DNA from: Brevibacillus daliensis | GTDB lineage: Bacteria; Bacillota; Bacilli; Brevibacillales; Brevibacillaceae | DNA length: 64,000 bases | Assembly (NCBI RefSeq): GCF_021245735.1 | Contig: NZ_JAJISB010000001.1 | Location: forward strand, 310,001 to 374,000 | Direction of reading: 5' to 3' | Part shown: in pieces, positions 9,548 through 18,888 of the stretch | How positions within the stretch are numbered: the first letter of the stretch is position 1 | How the letters are laid out: each line of letters opens with the position of its first letter | Made by a program: the position numbers and the translations under genes | Notes under the pieces: model-generated | Database searches by the model: none | Told to the model about the DNA's origin: nothing | The model's input: the letters and a program-made list of their open reading frames with translations, nothing else

Positions 9548-10519
9548 GTGAACGAACACATGCAGCATCTCCTGGATTGGAGTGAATGGGGGCGACAGTG
9601 GATTGAATATCTGCGTCAAAACCCGCGAAGCTCGGAAAAAAAGCGGGAGTTGCACAAATTCTATGTAGCCTTTAGTGAAGTAGGTAGAAAAGCAGCTTAC
9701 TATCTAGAAAAACCAAATCGCGAACCTGAAAAAGTTCATCTTACCCATCAAGCTGAAGAAATCCAGTCCAATTTTCACGAGCTGTTACGCGAAGTTCAAA
9801 AGCTCCATAAAGAGCAGCCGACTCCTTCCGTTCAAACCATCCGTAATACAGTTCCTGTAATGGCTGAAGCTCGCTACGTAAATCATTCTAACGCTGTTCC
9901 TATCGGTGGGCATCGTCTGCCTCCGTTACCATACGATTACAGCGCACTTGAACCATACATTGATGCAGAAACGATGCGTATCCATCATGACAAGCTACAC
10001 AGAAATTATGTAAACGGCTTGAATAAAGCTGAAAAAATGATGGCTGAAGCTCGCCAGACCGGTAATTTTGATCTGATTAAGTTTTGGGAAAAGGAGGCTG
10101 CCTTTAACGGAGCAGGCCACTATCTTCATACGATTTTCTGGTTCATTATGAAGCCGAATGGCGGTGGAGAGCCTTCCGGGGAGCTAGCTGAACAAATCAA
10201 TCGCTACTTCGGCTCCTTCGAAAAAATGAAAGAGCATTTCTCCCAAGCCGCAGAAAAAGTAGAAGGTGGCGGATGGGCGATCCTTGTTTGGTCCCCACGT
10301 GCCCATCATTTAGAAATATTGCAAGCGGAAAAACACCAAAATTTATCCCAGTGGGATGTCGTGCCCCTACTCGTACTAGATGTGTGGGAGCACGCTTACT
10401 TCCTTTCCTACCGTTCTCAACGTGCCGATTATATCAAAGCTTGGTGGAACCTCGTCAATTGGGATGAGGTGGAAAAACGTTACTTATGTGCTAGTCAGCT
10501 AAAATGGAAGCCATTTTAA
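9548..10519 (+). CDS. Fe/Mn superoxide dismutase with N-terminal extension
   Basis: The C-terminal 200 residues are a complete Fe/Mn superoxide dismutase. The metal ligands are His146 (MRIHHDKLH), His194 (GHYLHTIFW), Asp278 and His282 (VLDVWEHAYF). The first 110 residues (MNEHMQHLLDWSEWGRQWIE onward) are a charged, mainly helical extension absent from ordinary SodA. Bacillus SodF-type proteins carry a similar extension, whose role I do not know. No signal peptide is visible. The gene is monocistronic, with an AAAGGGGG ribosome site and a terminator directly downstream, and lies between racE and the HU gene. Confidence 0.9.
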   Translation: MNEHMQHLLDWSEWGRQWIEYLRQNPRSSEKKRELHKFYVAFSEVGRKAAYYLEKPNREPEKVHLTHQAEEIQSNFHELLREVQKLHKEQPTPSVQTIRNTVPVMAEARYVNHSNAVPIGGHRLPPLPYDYSALEPYIDAETMRIHHDKLHRNYVNGLNKAEKMMAEARQTGNFDLIKFWEKEAAFNGAGHYLHTIFWFIMKPNGGGEPSGELAEQINRYFGSFEKMKEHFSQAAEKVEGGGWAILVWSPRAHHLEILQAEKHQNLSQWDVVPLLVLDVWEHAYFLSYRSQRADYIKAWWNLVNWDEVEKRYLCASQLKWKPF

Positions 10520-10527
10520 TTACTTTA

Positions 10528-10575
10528 GGAAAGAAGGGATGTCCTACTAAAAACCCCCCTTCTTTCCCCTTTTTA
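10528..10575 (+). terminator. Terminator after the superoxide dismutase gene
   Basis: GGAAAGAAGGG pairs with CCCTTCTTTCC around a loop of about 18 bases, followed by a T-rich tract (CTTTTTATT). Confidence 0.7.
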
Positions 10576-10755
10576 TTGATTCAACTGGGATTTTTTTGGC
10601 TATACTGGATATAGAATTAGGGAACAAAGAGAGTTTTTTCCTGATTCTCTGAAAAAAAAGCTTATTTTTTCGATATTTACGTGCTTTTATCTATTCTAAT
10701 TTAAGATTCTTTGGTATTATGAGTAGTAGTTTTTTAAAGAAAAGAGGTTAGAAAA

Positions 10756-11028
10756 ATGAACAAAACAGAACTAATTGCAAAAGTAGCTGAAACAGCAGAA
10801 TTGACTAAAAAAGACGCTGGACAAGTAGTAGACGCAGTATTCAGTGCAATCACTGGCGCTCTACAAGAAGGCGACAAAGTGCAACTAATGGGCTTTGGTA
10901 CTTTCGAAGTACGTGAGCGTGCTGCTCGTAAAGGCCGCAACCCTCAATCTGGTGAAGAAATTGAAATCCCAGCAAGCAAACTGCCAGCTTTCAAAGCAGG
11001 TAAAGAATTGAAAGAAGCTGTTAAGTAG
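10756..11028 (+). CDS. hup: DNA-binding protein HU
   Basis: Histone-like nucleoid protein that binds and bends DNA as a dimer. The 90-residue product begins [12 protein letters not shown] and carries the HU signature [19 protein letters not shown] and the beta-arm segment [20 protein letters not shown]. It ends at the usual length for HBsu-type HU. The codon use is strongly biased, as expected for a highly expressed gene. An AGAGGT ribosome site precedes the ATG. It stands alone between two terminators. Confidence 0.97.
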   Translation: MNKTELIAKVAETAELTKKDAGQVVDAVFSAITGALQEGDKVQLMGFGTFEVRERAARKGRNPQSGEEIEIPASKLPAFKAGKELKEAVK

Positions 11029-11050
11029 TTTTCGTCCCTACATAGAGGAC

Positions 11051-11102
11051 AAAAAAAGGCTAGCATCTCAACCTTAAACGGTTAGAATGCTAGCCTTTTT
11101 AA
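11051..11102 (+). terminator. Terminator after HU gene
   Basis: AAAGGCTAGCAT pairs with ATGCTAGCCTTT around a 20-base loop that itself forms a small stem (ACCTTAAACGGTT). T-tract TTTTT on the plus strand and A/T-rich on the other side, so it may work in both directions for HU and the convergent ABM gene. Confidence 0.85.
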
Positions 11103-11126
11103 TTATTAATTATTCATTGTTAATTG

Positions 11127-11426
11127 TTAATTATTCAGTGCTACAATCTCAAAATGCTCCACGACAGGAAATGGGTCATAGAAGTGATGTAAGAGCTGTT
11201 TCCACTCCTGATACCCATCTGATCCCCTAAATCCGACGGTATGATCCTCAAGTGTCTCCCAATGCACAAGCAAAAGATATTTCCCCTGTGCCTCCATACA
11301 CCGATTTAAGCTATGCCACATATATCCCTTCATGGATGAGATGATAGTAGATGCTTGACGAAAGGTTTGTTCAAATGCTTCTTCTTTTCCTGGTAGTACC
11401 TGTAGCATGGCTGCTTCTACGATCAT
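11127..11426 (-). CDS. Antibiotic biosynthesis monooxygenase (ABM) domain protein
   Basis: A 99-residue single-domain protein of the dimeric alpha/beta-barrel ABM fold. It has the alternating hydrophobic strand at the start (MIVEAAMLQVLPGKEEAFE), a central MKGYMWHSLNRCME strand and YLLLVHWETLEDH, the W-x-S/T-x3-H pattern typical of the family. Related proteins include quinol or heme-degrading monooxygenases and uncharacterised stress proteins; the substrate here cannot be read. The start at 11426 is chosen because GGAGAGG lies 7 bases before it; the frame runs open to 11516 without a ribosome site. It converges on the HU gene. Confidence 0.75.
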   Translation of the reverse strand: MIVEAAMLQVLPGKEEAFEQTFRQASTIISSMKGYMWHSLNRCMEAQGKYLLLVHWETLEDHTVGFRGSDGYQEWKQLLHHFYDPFPVVEHFEIVALNN

Positions 11427-11662
11427 GATTAGACCTCTCCTATTTGTTATTTTATAGTAAAGCTGAATATATTTTCGTTTATAAATAAAGTATACAGGCT
11501 TAATTGTCATTCCCAATTAACATATCAAAAATTATATGTTCAAACCTGATCTAGAATTACGAAGTCCCAATTTGAGATTAGCACCGGACAAAAGGGAGTC
11601 ACCTCCAAATTTATGAAACGTATGACTTAGTCTTACAGACAGTCAAGTATAAGTGTTCACTA

Positions 11663-12285
11663 TTATTCTCCTGAACCCGCTTTTGGTATCGTAAACCTAA
11701 TTTTTTGGTTTGTAGGAATCGGCCCATAGTATCGGCGTATGGAAATCTCATATTCTTCCTGTTCAGGAGCCATGATTTTCAACTCATATTTTTTTGGATA
11801 CTGCTCCTGTGTCTTAGTCTTATCCTTCAACCAGATATTTGGTGAATATAGACCTAGATCGGGACTCCAGAGCACTGGTACTCTCTCACTATATTTGGTG
11901 TCATACAACTCTCTTAGCTCCATACCCGTCATCTGGAGCATCTCTGTATCATCTGTCCGGATATCGACACCATTCTTGCTCAACGTCTCTTCCATATCCG
12001 CCTGTTGCAGTTTCAGATAATATTGTGCACCTCGAATGTAATAACCCTTTCCTGTTTCATCAGTTACCTTCACATTATCTGGAGCTTTCGATCCACCATG
12101 AGGAGGTGCTAGATAAATTCTGCCACCCCCCTCTATACGGGTTTCCACATTCATAAGCATGCGAGTGTAGCTTGCGCAGGTTGTGAGCCTGAAGCTGCTA
12201 CATTCCCAGTCCAGAGCGGAACTGCTGTCAGTGTTACAGCTGAAATAGCCAGAATGGATAAAGCTTGTTGATACGTTTTTTTCAT
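11663..12285 (-). pseudogene. Secreted protein of unknown function, interrupted by a frameshift
   Basis: A clear ribosome site (GGGAGG) and ATG at 12285 start a typical Sec signal peptide (MKKTYQQALSILAISAVTLT..., cleavage probably near an AxA around residues 30-39). This frame stops after 44 codons. The remaining 160 residues (from about 12160, MLMNVETRIEGGG...) continue in another frame and have no ribosome site of their own. The distance between the two frames is one base short of a multiple of three, so a single-base deletion, real or a sequencing error, would explain the break. The mature part has no family I recognise; it is rich in charged and aromatic residues. No partner gene is evident. 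Confidence 0.7.
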
Positions 12286-12392
12286 ACTTGTTTCCTCCCA
12301 GTGATTTTTGCTTTTACGCTTCTTAGATGCTGGAAGGAGAGAAATGGTTTTCGTGATGGCACAAATAATTTGAGAACTTCTCGGTGCAAAAC

Positions 12393-12445
12393 AAAAAAGG
12401 ATTTACTTCCGCATGGAAATAAACCCTTAGGTTAAACAAATCCTT
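12393..12445 (-). terminator. Terminator of the cobalamin operon
   Basis: AAGGATTT pairs with AAATCCTT around inner pairing (ACCTAAGGGTTT), with TTTTTTGTTTT on the minus strand. It overlaps the end of cbiO. Confidence 0.75.
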
Positions 12446-13325
12446 ATCTAGCCAACTTATTTTGAAAAGCTTCTATCGAGCGTGGAGGCTCTTCATACCC
12501 TCTTTTTACAACTGTCCTTTCATCTCCATCGTTCCCTCTCTTACTCGTTTCCTGAGCGTTTTGGACAATCTCCCATACCTCATAAATCAATGGGACTCCT
12601 AGTTTCATCTGATGTAACAACTCTTTTTGCTGAAATACCTCATCAGGTGATCCTTGCAACACAACTCTTCCCTGGTGCATTACAATTATCCAATCCGCCC
12701 AGCCATATGCAAGATCAAGATCATGGGTTGCAAGCATAATAGATGTTCCTTGTTGCCAGATGGCCTCAAGCTGATCCAGCAATATGTCAACGTGATATCG
12801 ATCCAGATAGGCAGTTGGTTCATCGAGAAGTAATACTTCCGGTTTAAGTGCCATGACTCCGGCCAATGTGACTAGTTTTTTTTGTCCCAGGCTTAGCTGA
12901 TGAAGGGGTTTATCTAGTAAAGAGGTCAGGCCAAATTGCTCAGCTATCTCTGCCACTACTTTTCTTGTCATATCATCTGTTAACCCTTTATTGCAAAGTC
13001 CATAAGATAAGTCCTCTGCCACTGTTGCGGCTAGTAGCTGATGTTCCGGGTCTTGCATGACAAGCCCCACCTTCTGTCGCAACTCTCGTAAACATTTCCT
13101 GTCATATCGATACGGTTCTTCCTTATAAAAGAGTTGACCATGCGTTGGTTTATAAATACCCGTGCCATGAAGGAACAAGGTAGATTTACCTGAACCATTA
13201 TGACCTATTAGAGCTGTTCTCATCTGTGCTGGGATCATCAATGAGACGTCCTGGAGGGCGCATCCCTTACTCTCTTCATAGATGTAACTTACTTGTTCAA
13301 ATCGCATAATAGGATTTATCTTCAT
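12444..13325 (-). CDS. cbiO: Cobalt ECF transporter ATPase CbiO
   Basis: ATP-binding subunit of the CbiMNQO cobalt importer. Walker A is GHNGSGKST (about 41-49), the ABC signature LSLGQKKLV (about 144-152), Walker B LLLDEPTAYLD, and the H-loop ATHDLDLAY. The 293 residues match the family. A short variable, charged C-terminal tail (after about residue 255) has no recognisable domain. It is last in the operon, 30 bases after cbiQ and directly before the terminator. Confidence 0.95.
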   Translation of the reverse strand: MKINPIMRFEQVSYIYEESKGCALQDVSLMIPAQMRTALIGHNGSGKSTLFLHGTGIYKPTHGQLFYKEEPYRYDRKCLRELRQKVGLVMQDPEHQLLAATVAEDLSYGLCNKGLTDDMTRKVVAEIAEQFGLTSLLDKPLHQLSLGQKKLVTLAGVMALKPEVLLLDEPTAYLDRYHVDILLDQLEAIWQQGTSIMLATHDLDLAYGWADWIIVMHQGRVVLQGSPDEVFQQKELLHQMKLGVPLIYEVWEIVQNAQETSKRGNDGDERTVVKRGYEEPPRSIEAFQNKLAR

Positions 13326-13355
13326 GTGGGAGATGCACCTTCCTTTTTCTCGATC

Positions 13356-14159
13356 TTACATCATCAACGAGAAAACAGTTAGTAATACAGCAATCACCAT
13401 TCCACAAACCGCTTCCAGCAAATAACGGCGGGATTTCATAGATTGTTCCATGCTGATCACACGTAACTGCCCGTCATACCCCCGACACTGAAGTCCGATG
13501 TTCATTTGCTGATAACGCCTCATACTTTTCTGAAACAGCATAGCTACTAGGCGTCCCGTATCCTTAACTCGTGCAGCCATGTTCCCATGACCGCCTCTCA
13601 TTTTTTGAGCAATCCAGACTTCTCTCGCAGTAGCAAACAAGATAAATAAAAAACGGTACATAAGCATCATCAGATCCAGAATGATTTCTGGTATATGCCA
13701 CTTGCGTAGAACTTGAATAATCTGATGAATAGGTGTAGTTAACAAGAGAAAAGCCATACAAACCGTTGCAGCTAATGTTCTGCTAAGGAGTTGGCTGACA
13801 AGTATTGCATTTTTGGAATCGAAGTAGACTCGATAGCCCATTGTATCGATCAACGTCCAGCCTCTTGATACCGCTTTGATTAAACCGTCTTGTTTGTACC
13901 ATTCTATTTCAAGCATAAGGGCAGGCAGACTTGCTACGAAAAAAAGAAGAGAAGCACCAGTAAGATACAGGTAAAAACGAAGTGGAACTTTGGCATAGTA
14001 GAGAATCCAGAGGCTCATCCAGATAAAAATGAGCCACTGGACTCTCATAGTAACGAATAAGACAGTGATAAGCATGCCGATCCCAAACATTACTTTAAAC
14101 TGAGGAGACAAGAAACGTAAGGCGTTTTGATGAGCTACAGAATCAATGCGGCTAATCAT
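13356..14159 (-). CDS. cbiQ: Cobalt ECF transporter T component CbiQ
   Basis: The transmembrane coupling component of the cobalt importer, linking the CbiM substrate-binding unit to the CbiO ATPase. Five to six hydrophobic segments are visible, including one at the extreme C-terminus. The two cytoplasmic coupling motifs of the family are recognisable as MRGGHGN (near residue 187) and LQCRGYDG (near residue 225), the A-R-G type. It overlaps cbiN by the sequence ATGA, indicating translational coupling. Confidence 0.93.
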   Translation of the reverse strand: MISRIDSVAHQNALRFLSPQFKVMFGIGMLITVLFVTMRVQWLIFIWMSLWILYYAKVPLRFYLYLTGASLLFFVASLPALMLEIEWYKQDGLIKAVSRGWTLIDTMGYRVYFDSKNAILVSQLLSRTLAATVCMAFLLLTTPIHQIIQVLRKWHIPEIILDLMMLMYRFLFILFATAREVWIAQKMRGGHGNMAARVKDTGRLVAMLFQKSMRRYQQMNIGLQCRGYDGQLRVISMEQSMKSRRYLLEAVCGMVIAVLLTVFSLMM

Positions 14160-14455
14160 CTTTTTCCTTCATGTGGTTTTCTTCTCCCTTTAAATACGCC
14201 GATTGCATAGCCAATAACGCCTGCCCCAAGCGCTGCCTGCAGTGCAAATAACAAGCTCTCCGTTTCCGAACCAGGGGCCTCCATTAGTGGTTCAAACCAA
14301 GGCTCGTAATCAGGGGCAAGCTCTACAATCGCTTCCTCAGCCAACCCATCTGCCCCTCCAAATTCAGAGTCCTGAATCATTACAAGCGGAATAATGGCAA
14401 TAAGAGCGACGAGCGCAAGCAAGAAGATGTTTTTCCATTTTTTTATAAAGTTCAT
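14156..14455 (-). CDS. cbiN: Cobalt transport protein CbiN
   Basis: Small auxiliary subunit of the cobalt ECF transporter. The 99 residues contain two membrane segments (about 10-26 and 70-86) flanking an extracytoplasmic acidic loop with [20 protein letters not shown], the pattern of CbiN, followed by a basic tail. CbiN with CbiM allows cobalt binding and uptake. It overlaps cbiM and cbiQ by ATGA on both sides. Confidence 0.92.
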   Translation of the reverse strand: MNFIKKWKNIFLLALVALIAIIPLVMIQDSEFGGADGLAEEAIVELAPDYEPWFEPLMEAPGSETESLLFALQAALGAGVIGYAIGVFKGRRKPHEGKR

Positions 14456-15222
14456 TGGTTAACTCCCTTCCGAAGAGCAACCAGTTGACTCATCTCTTCA
14501 CGGTTGTACGTTTGGAGCCAGTTCCAAATGATGACGGTTAATAAACCTTCACAAATGGCCAATGGAACTTGTGTTACTGCAAAAATAGTACCGAATTTTG
14601 CAAAGGCCGCTACAATTCCACCCATCGTAGCTGGAAAAGCAATCGCCAATTGCAAGGATGTTGTGAGATAGGTAGCTAAATCAGCCAAAGCAGCAGCAAA
14701 AAACACAGCAATGCCTTGACCTGCTCCCATGCCGATACTTGCTCGGTAGACACCATAAGCAACAAATGGTCCTACTACCGCCATAGAAAATGCATTTGCA
14801 CCGAGTGTGGTCAAGCCTCCATGAGCTAATAATACCGCCTGAAAAACCAGAACGAGACAACCTAGCACACTCATGATCTGTGGTCCAAACATAACGGCAC
14901 CTAATCCCGTTCCAGTTGGATGGGAACTACTACCAGTGACGGATGGAATTTTGAGGGCAGATAATACAAAACTAAACGCCCCACATACAGCAATTAATAA
15001 CTTTACCTCAGGGTTTTCTCTCGTGATTCGCACCAATGAACGTAATCCCCAGATAAAAAACGGCATAAAGAGAACCCACCAAAAAATCGCCCATTCTACA
15101 GGTAAAAATCCTTCAGCAATATGCATCGCATATGTTGTTTGCTCTGATGTCAGCATAAAGTAGACCCCAAACAGGGGAAGAAGCCATACTAGCTTGCTTC
15201 TTTTTAAAAACCCTATTCTCAT
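14452..15222 (-). CDS. cbiM: Cobalt ECF transporter S component CbiM
   Basis: Substrate-specific membrane subunit. A signal-like segment ends at TTYA, directly followed by MHIAEGFLP; a Met-His at the mature N-terminus is the known metal-binding feature of CbiM/NikM. Six or more membrane segments follow, with the conserved [14 protein letters not shown] loop containing the second metal-binding His. The 256 residues are normal for a CbiM with leader. With CbiN, CbiQ and CbiO it forms a complete importer that supplies cobalt to the CbiX chelatase encoded upstream in the same operon. Confidence 0.95.
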   Translation of the reverse strand: MRIGFLKRSKLVWLLPLFGVYFMLTSEQTTYAMHIAEGFLPVEWAIFWWVLFMPFFIWGLRSLVRITRENPEVKLLIAVCGAFSFVLSALKIPSVTGSSSHPTGTGLGAVMFGPQIMSVLGCLVLVFQAVLLAHGGLTTLGANAFSMAVVGPFVAYGVYRASIGMGAGQGIAVFFAAALADLATYLTTSLQLAIAFPATMGGIVAAFAKFGTIFAVTQVPLAICEGLLTVIIWNWLQTYNREEMSQLVALRKGVNQ

Positions 15223-15245
15223 GCTCTCCCACCCTTTACGAATGA

Positions 15246-16850
15246 CTATTTTGTTAGACCAAGCATTTTTTCCAGTTGTACCATGTCAAGATATTTCTCC
15301 ACGTGGTCACCCAATTGTTCGTATGCTCGCTCTCGTCTCATCTCTTCTGTCAGTACATCTTCTGTTAAGAGCGGCAACCCTTTTTCTTTTCGCAACAAAT
15401 TAATCAGTTGTCTTGTAAGGAGGCGATTATGAAGAATACCATGCAGATACGTCCCAATAACCCTACCATCTAATGAAACAGCCCCATCTGATTTGTCTGA
15501 TGAAAGCTGTATAAATGGTTTTGCATCTGACCTGGTCAATCTTGTTTCACCAAGATGAATTTCGTAACCTGATACCTCATGAAATGCTGTAGTTGTTTCG
15601 CCAGATTGCCCATCATCTTCATTTAACTGTAAGAGAGAGTGATAAAAATGATGTTCCTGATTCATAACACCCTCAACACGGACGGTTGTTTTCACTGAAC
15701 AAAATGTTGTTTCAACGGGTAACAAGCCAAGTCCTGACAAAGAATCTTGTTTCTTTAAACCCTCAATTCCATCGGGATCAAGTAGCTTTTCCCCAAGCAT
15801 TTGAAAGCCACCACAGATGCCTAGAATCCTAGCGCCTCTTTGATGTAGCTTAGCAATAGCGTCAGCAAACCCTTCTTGCTGAAGCCACTCAAGATCCTCT
15901 ACAGTGTTTTTGGTTCCTGGAATGATCACTAAATCAGGATCTTGTAACTCTCCTACATGTCCCACATAGCGAACCCCTGTATCTGGTTCCTCAAATAACG
16001 GATCAAAGTCAGTAAAATTAGAAATACGAGGGAGTTTGATTATAGCAATATCTATCGGGAATTCATTCGTCTTTGGACGTTTGAACCGAAGTGATGAAAG
16101 TGCTAAAGAGTCCTCTGCTTCAATTTCCACTTCCATATAGGGAAGAACAGCTAAAACAGGTAAACCTGTCTTCTCTTCCAGCCAGGTAAGCCCATCATCC
16201 AACAAGTCACGTCTACCACGAAATTTATTAATAATGAAGCCTTTTACACGTGCACGCTCATCGTCATCTAATAAAGCGAGGGTACCAACGATGGAAGCAA
16301 ATACGCCTCCCCGATCAATGTCTGCCACAAGTACCACATCTGCATCAGCAAGGTGCGCCATCCGCATATTGGCAATGTCACGATCCTTCAGATTAATTTC
16401 AGCAGGGCTTCCCGCACCTTCCAGCACAATAACCTCGTACTCCTGCTGTAATCTACCTAATGCTTCTGCAACAATCGGCATCGCATTCTCGACATAATTA
16501 TTACGGTAATCCATCCCATCCATGTCCGCGTAGGTTCTCCCATGAACGATTACTTCTGCCACCATATCCTGCTTTGGTTTAAGCAGGATGGGATTCATGT
16601 CGGTGGTCGCAGTGATTCGCGCCGCTTCTGCCTGAACGCCTTGAGCGCGTCCAATCTCCTTCCCATCTTGCGTGACGTAGGAGTTAAGTGCCATGTTTTG
16701 AGATTTAAATGGCGCCACTTTATATCCGCGGTTTACAAACATGCGGCATAGTGCCGTACAGATCAAGCTTTTCCCTACATCTGATGAAGTTCCCTGGATC
16801 ATAATCGCTTTCGCTTTTGTCGAGCCATGATGTTGGTTATGCTGATCCAT
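15246..16850 (-). CDS. cbiP: Cobyric acid synthase CbiP/CobQ
   Basis: Glutamine-dependent amidation of side chains b, d, e and g of adenosylcobyrinic acid a,c-diamide. The N-terminal dethiobiotin-synthetase-like domain has the P-loop [11 protein letters not shown] (about 20-30). The C-terminal glutamine amidotransferase domain has the nucleophile in [10 protein letters not shown] and the histidine in GTYLHGIL. The 534 residues are slightly longer than common forms, owing to a linker and tail. It overlaps the preceding cobO stop by one base (TAATG). Confidence 0.95.
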   Translation of the reverse strand: MDQHNQHHGSTKAKAIMIQGTSSDVGKSLICTALCRMFVNRGYKVAPFKSQNMALNSYVTQDGKEIGRAQGVQAEAARITATTDMNPILLKPKQDMVAEVIVHGRTYADMDGMDYRNNYVENAMPIVAEALGRLQQEYEVIVLEGAGSPAEINLKDRDIANMRMAHLADADVVLVADIDRGGVFASIVGTLALLDDDERARVKGFIINKFRGRRDLLDDGLTWLEEKTGLPVLAVLPYMEVEIEAEDSLALSSLRFKRPKTNEFPIDIAIIKLPRISNFTDFDPLFEEPDTGVRYVGHVGELQDPDLVIIPGTKNTVEDLEWLQQEGFADAIAKLHQRGARILGICGGFQMLGEKLLDPDGIEGLKKQDSLSGLGLLPVETTFCSVKTTVRVEGVMNQEHHFYHSLLQLNEDDGQSGETTTAFHEVSGYEIHLGETRLTRSDAKPFIQLSSDKSDGAVSLDGRVIGTYLHGILHNRLLTRQLINLLRKEKGLPLLTEDVLTEEMRRERAYEQLGDHVEKYLDMVQLEKMLGLTK

Positions 16851-17440
16851 TAAAATTCCAGTCCTTTCACCGCATCGATGCCATCATTGTAATAATGCTT
16901 CGTTGCTTCAATTGTAGATACCAGATCAGCCAGTTCAATTAATTCTTTTCTAGCGCTTCGACCTGTTACCACGAGATGCATTGAAGAAGGACGATTACGA
17001 ATTGCTTCCACAATCTCTGATAGTGGTAATACATCATCAATTGGGAATGAAGTGATGGCAAGCGCATTATTTAATTCATCAAGCACCAAGAGATCAATGC
17101 TTGGATCACTTAACTTTTCTTTTGTAATCTCCCATGCCCTGCGTAATGCTTCCCTGTGTTCTTCTGGAGTTTTCGTCCACGTAAAACCGATACCTAGTTG
17201 TTTTAATTCCACCCCTAGTTTTTTCATAGCGAGTGCTTCACCGTAGGATCGTTTGGGGGATTTGATATACTGCAAATACTCAACCTTCATCCCTCTCCCA
17301 ACAGCACGAAGCGTAACACCTAACGATGCTGTGGTTTTACCTTTTCCATCCCCTGTATAAATCAGGAAAAGACCTCTTCTGCCTACTTTTTCTCGCTGCT
17401 CATTACCCTCTTGTTGACTTAGATTGATATCCTGATTCAT
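16850..17440 (-). CDS. cobO: Corrinoid adenosyltransferase CobO/BtuR type
   Basis: Transfers the adenosyl group from ATP to the reduced cobalt of cob(I)yrinic acid a,c-diamide. The P-loop GDGKGKTTAS (about 31-40) is followed by VEYLQYIKSPKRSYGE, LLVLDELNNAL and LVVTGRSARKEL, the BtuR/CobA signature blocks. The 196 residues are normal. An AGGAGG site precedes the ATG. It lies between cbiA and cbiP, matching the order of reactions. Confidence 0.95.
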   Translation of the reverse strand: MNQDINLSQQEGNEQREKVGRRGLFLIYTGDGKGKTTASLGVTLRAVGRGMKVEYLQYIKSPKRSYGEALAMKKLGVELKQLGIGFTWTKTPEEHREALRRAWEITKEKLSDPSIDLLVLDELNNALAITSFPIDDVLPLSEIVEAIRNRPSSMHLVVTGRSARKELIELADLVSTIEATKHYYNDGIDAVKGLEF

Positions 17441-17451
17441 GGACCTTCCTC

Positions 17452-18870
17452 CTATGTGACTTGTCGTTTACGTTGTCGACAAGAGTCTAACCACTTTTCT
17501 ACCATCCGAGGATTGGAGGCAAAATGTAAGTGAGTATAACCTGCAAGAAGATTTCCTTTCGCATATCCTTCCTTTTTGGTACCGCGCAAGCCTTTTACCT
17601 CATAGGCATGATCAGCGATTGGATCTTCTATAAGCTTGGAATAGTGAAATTCATGACCTCTAGCCTTATCACCAGCTTCGAGCAAAATAGAATTTTGAAG
17701 GGATAAAGCTTCCCTGTACCCGAGAGCCGCCAGTTTCTCTGTCATTTGCACGTGGTAGGGAATGACCCCTACCATTTCATGCTGTTCACCTGCTCTATCC
17801 GTTATACTCTGACTAAGATACATGTATCCTCCACATTCTGCAAATGTAGGTAGGCCATCTGTGATGCGTTGTTTCAGTCGGAGATTGGTTTCCTTCCACT
17901 CTGAAAGCTCCTTAGCAAACTCCTCAGGAAACCCTCCACCGATGTAAAGCCCATCAGCGTGCTCGGGAGGCAATTCTCCTTTTAGAGGGCTAAACATATG
18001 TAGTTTCGCTCCATAAGCCTTGAGTAGCTCCAGATTTTCTGGATAGTAAAAATTAAAAGCTGCATCTTTTGCAACCGCTATGGTAACAGTCTCTTTCCCC
18101 TTGCTACCATTATTTTGCTCTATAGCGATATCTGTAAATAGTCCACTCTCCGGTTTTTCAAGGATAGGTGCTGCTTCTGCAATTTGAACCAATTGATCCA
18201 GATCAATCGTTTTTTCCACTCGATCTGCTAATTGTCCGAACCACGGCTCCATTTCACCTCGTTCGATGGCTGGTACTAAACCAAGATGACGCTCCGGTAA
18301 CGTTATGGTGCTGTCATGTGGCAAATAACCAATAACAGGTACATGACACATTTGCTCGATTGCTGCCTTCACCAGCTTGAAATGATTCTCACTGCCACAG
18401 CGATTCGCGATAACCCCTGCAATGTTAACGGAAGAATCCAGTAACTGAAATCCTTTTACGATCGCTGCTGCACTACGAGCCATAGCCTTGACATCTACAA
18501 TCAAAATGACAGGCGCTTGTAAAGACATGCTGATTTCTGCTGTACTTCCTTTATTACTGAGGGGGTCTTTTCCATCGTAAAATCCCATAACCCCTTCGAT
18601 CAAGCTAATGTCTGACTCTATACTACCGCGCCAGAAAACCTCCTGCATCGCACTCTCTGTCATCATCCAGGTATCCAGATTGCGAGATACTCGTCCTGTA
18701 GCAGCTGTATGATAGGTAGGATCAATATAATCAGGACCTACCTTGAATCCCTGCACCTGCATGCCCCGTCTACGAAGTGCTGCCATTAAACCGATGGTAA
18801 GTGTTGTTTTTCCTGCCCCGCTGCTCGTTCCACCAAGGACAAGGCGAGGTCGATTGCTTCTTGCTATCAT
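17452..18870 (-). CDS. cbiA: Cobyrinic acid a,c-diamide synthase CbiA
   Basis: Glutamine- and ATP-dependent amidation of the a and c carboxylates of cobyrinate. The N-terminal P-loop is GGTSSGAGKTTLTIG (about 13-27). The C-terminal class I amidotransferase has GGGFPEEFA and the nucleophile in FAECGGYMYL, with the histidine in THLHFASNP near the end. The 472 residues fit the family. Small gaps to both neighbours suggest the same transcript. Confidence 0.95.
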   Translation of the reverse strand: MIARSNRPRLVLGGTSSGAGKTTLTIGLMAALRRRGMQVQGFKVGPDYIDPTYHTAATGRVSRNLDTWMMTESAMQEVFWRGSIESDISLIEGVMGFYDGKDPLSNKGSTAEISMSLQAPVILIVDVKAMARSAAAIVKGFQLLDSSVNIAGVIANRCGSENHFKLVKAAIEQMCHVPVIGYLPHDSTITLPERHLGLVPAIERGEMEPWFGQLADRVEKTIDLDQLVQIAEAAPILEKPESGLFTDIAIEQNNGSKGKETVTIAVAKDAAFNFYYPENLELLKAYGAKLHMFSPLKGELPPEHADGLYIGGGFPEEFAKELSEWKETNLRLKQRITDGLPTFAECGGYMYLSQSITDRAGEQHEMVGVIPYHVQMTEKLAALGYREALSLQNSILLEAGDKARGHEFHYSKLIEDPIADHAYEVKGLRGTKKEGYAKGNLLAGYTHLHFASNPRMVEKWLDSCRQRKRQVT

Positions 18871-18888
18871 AGTCGGTCATTCACCCCA

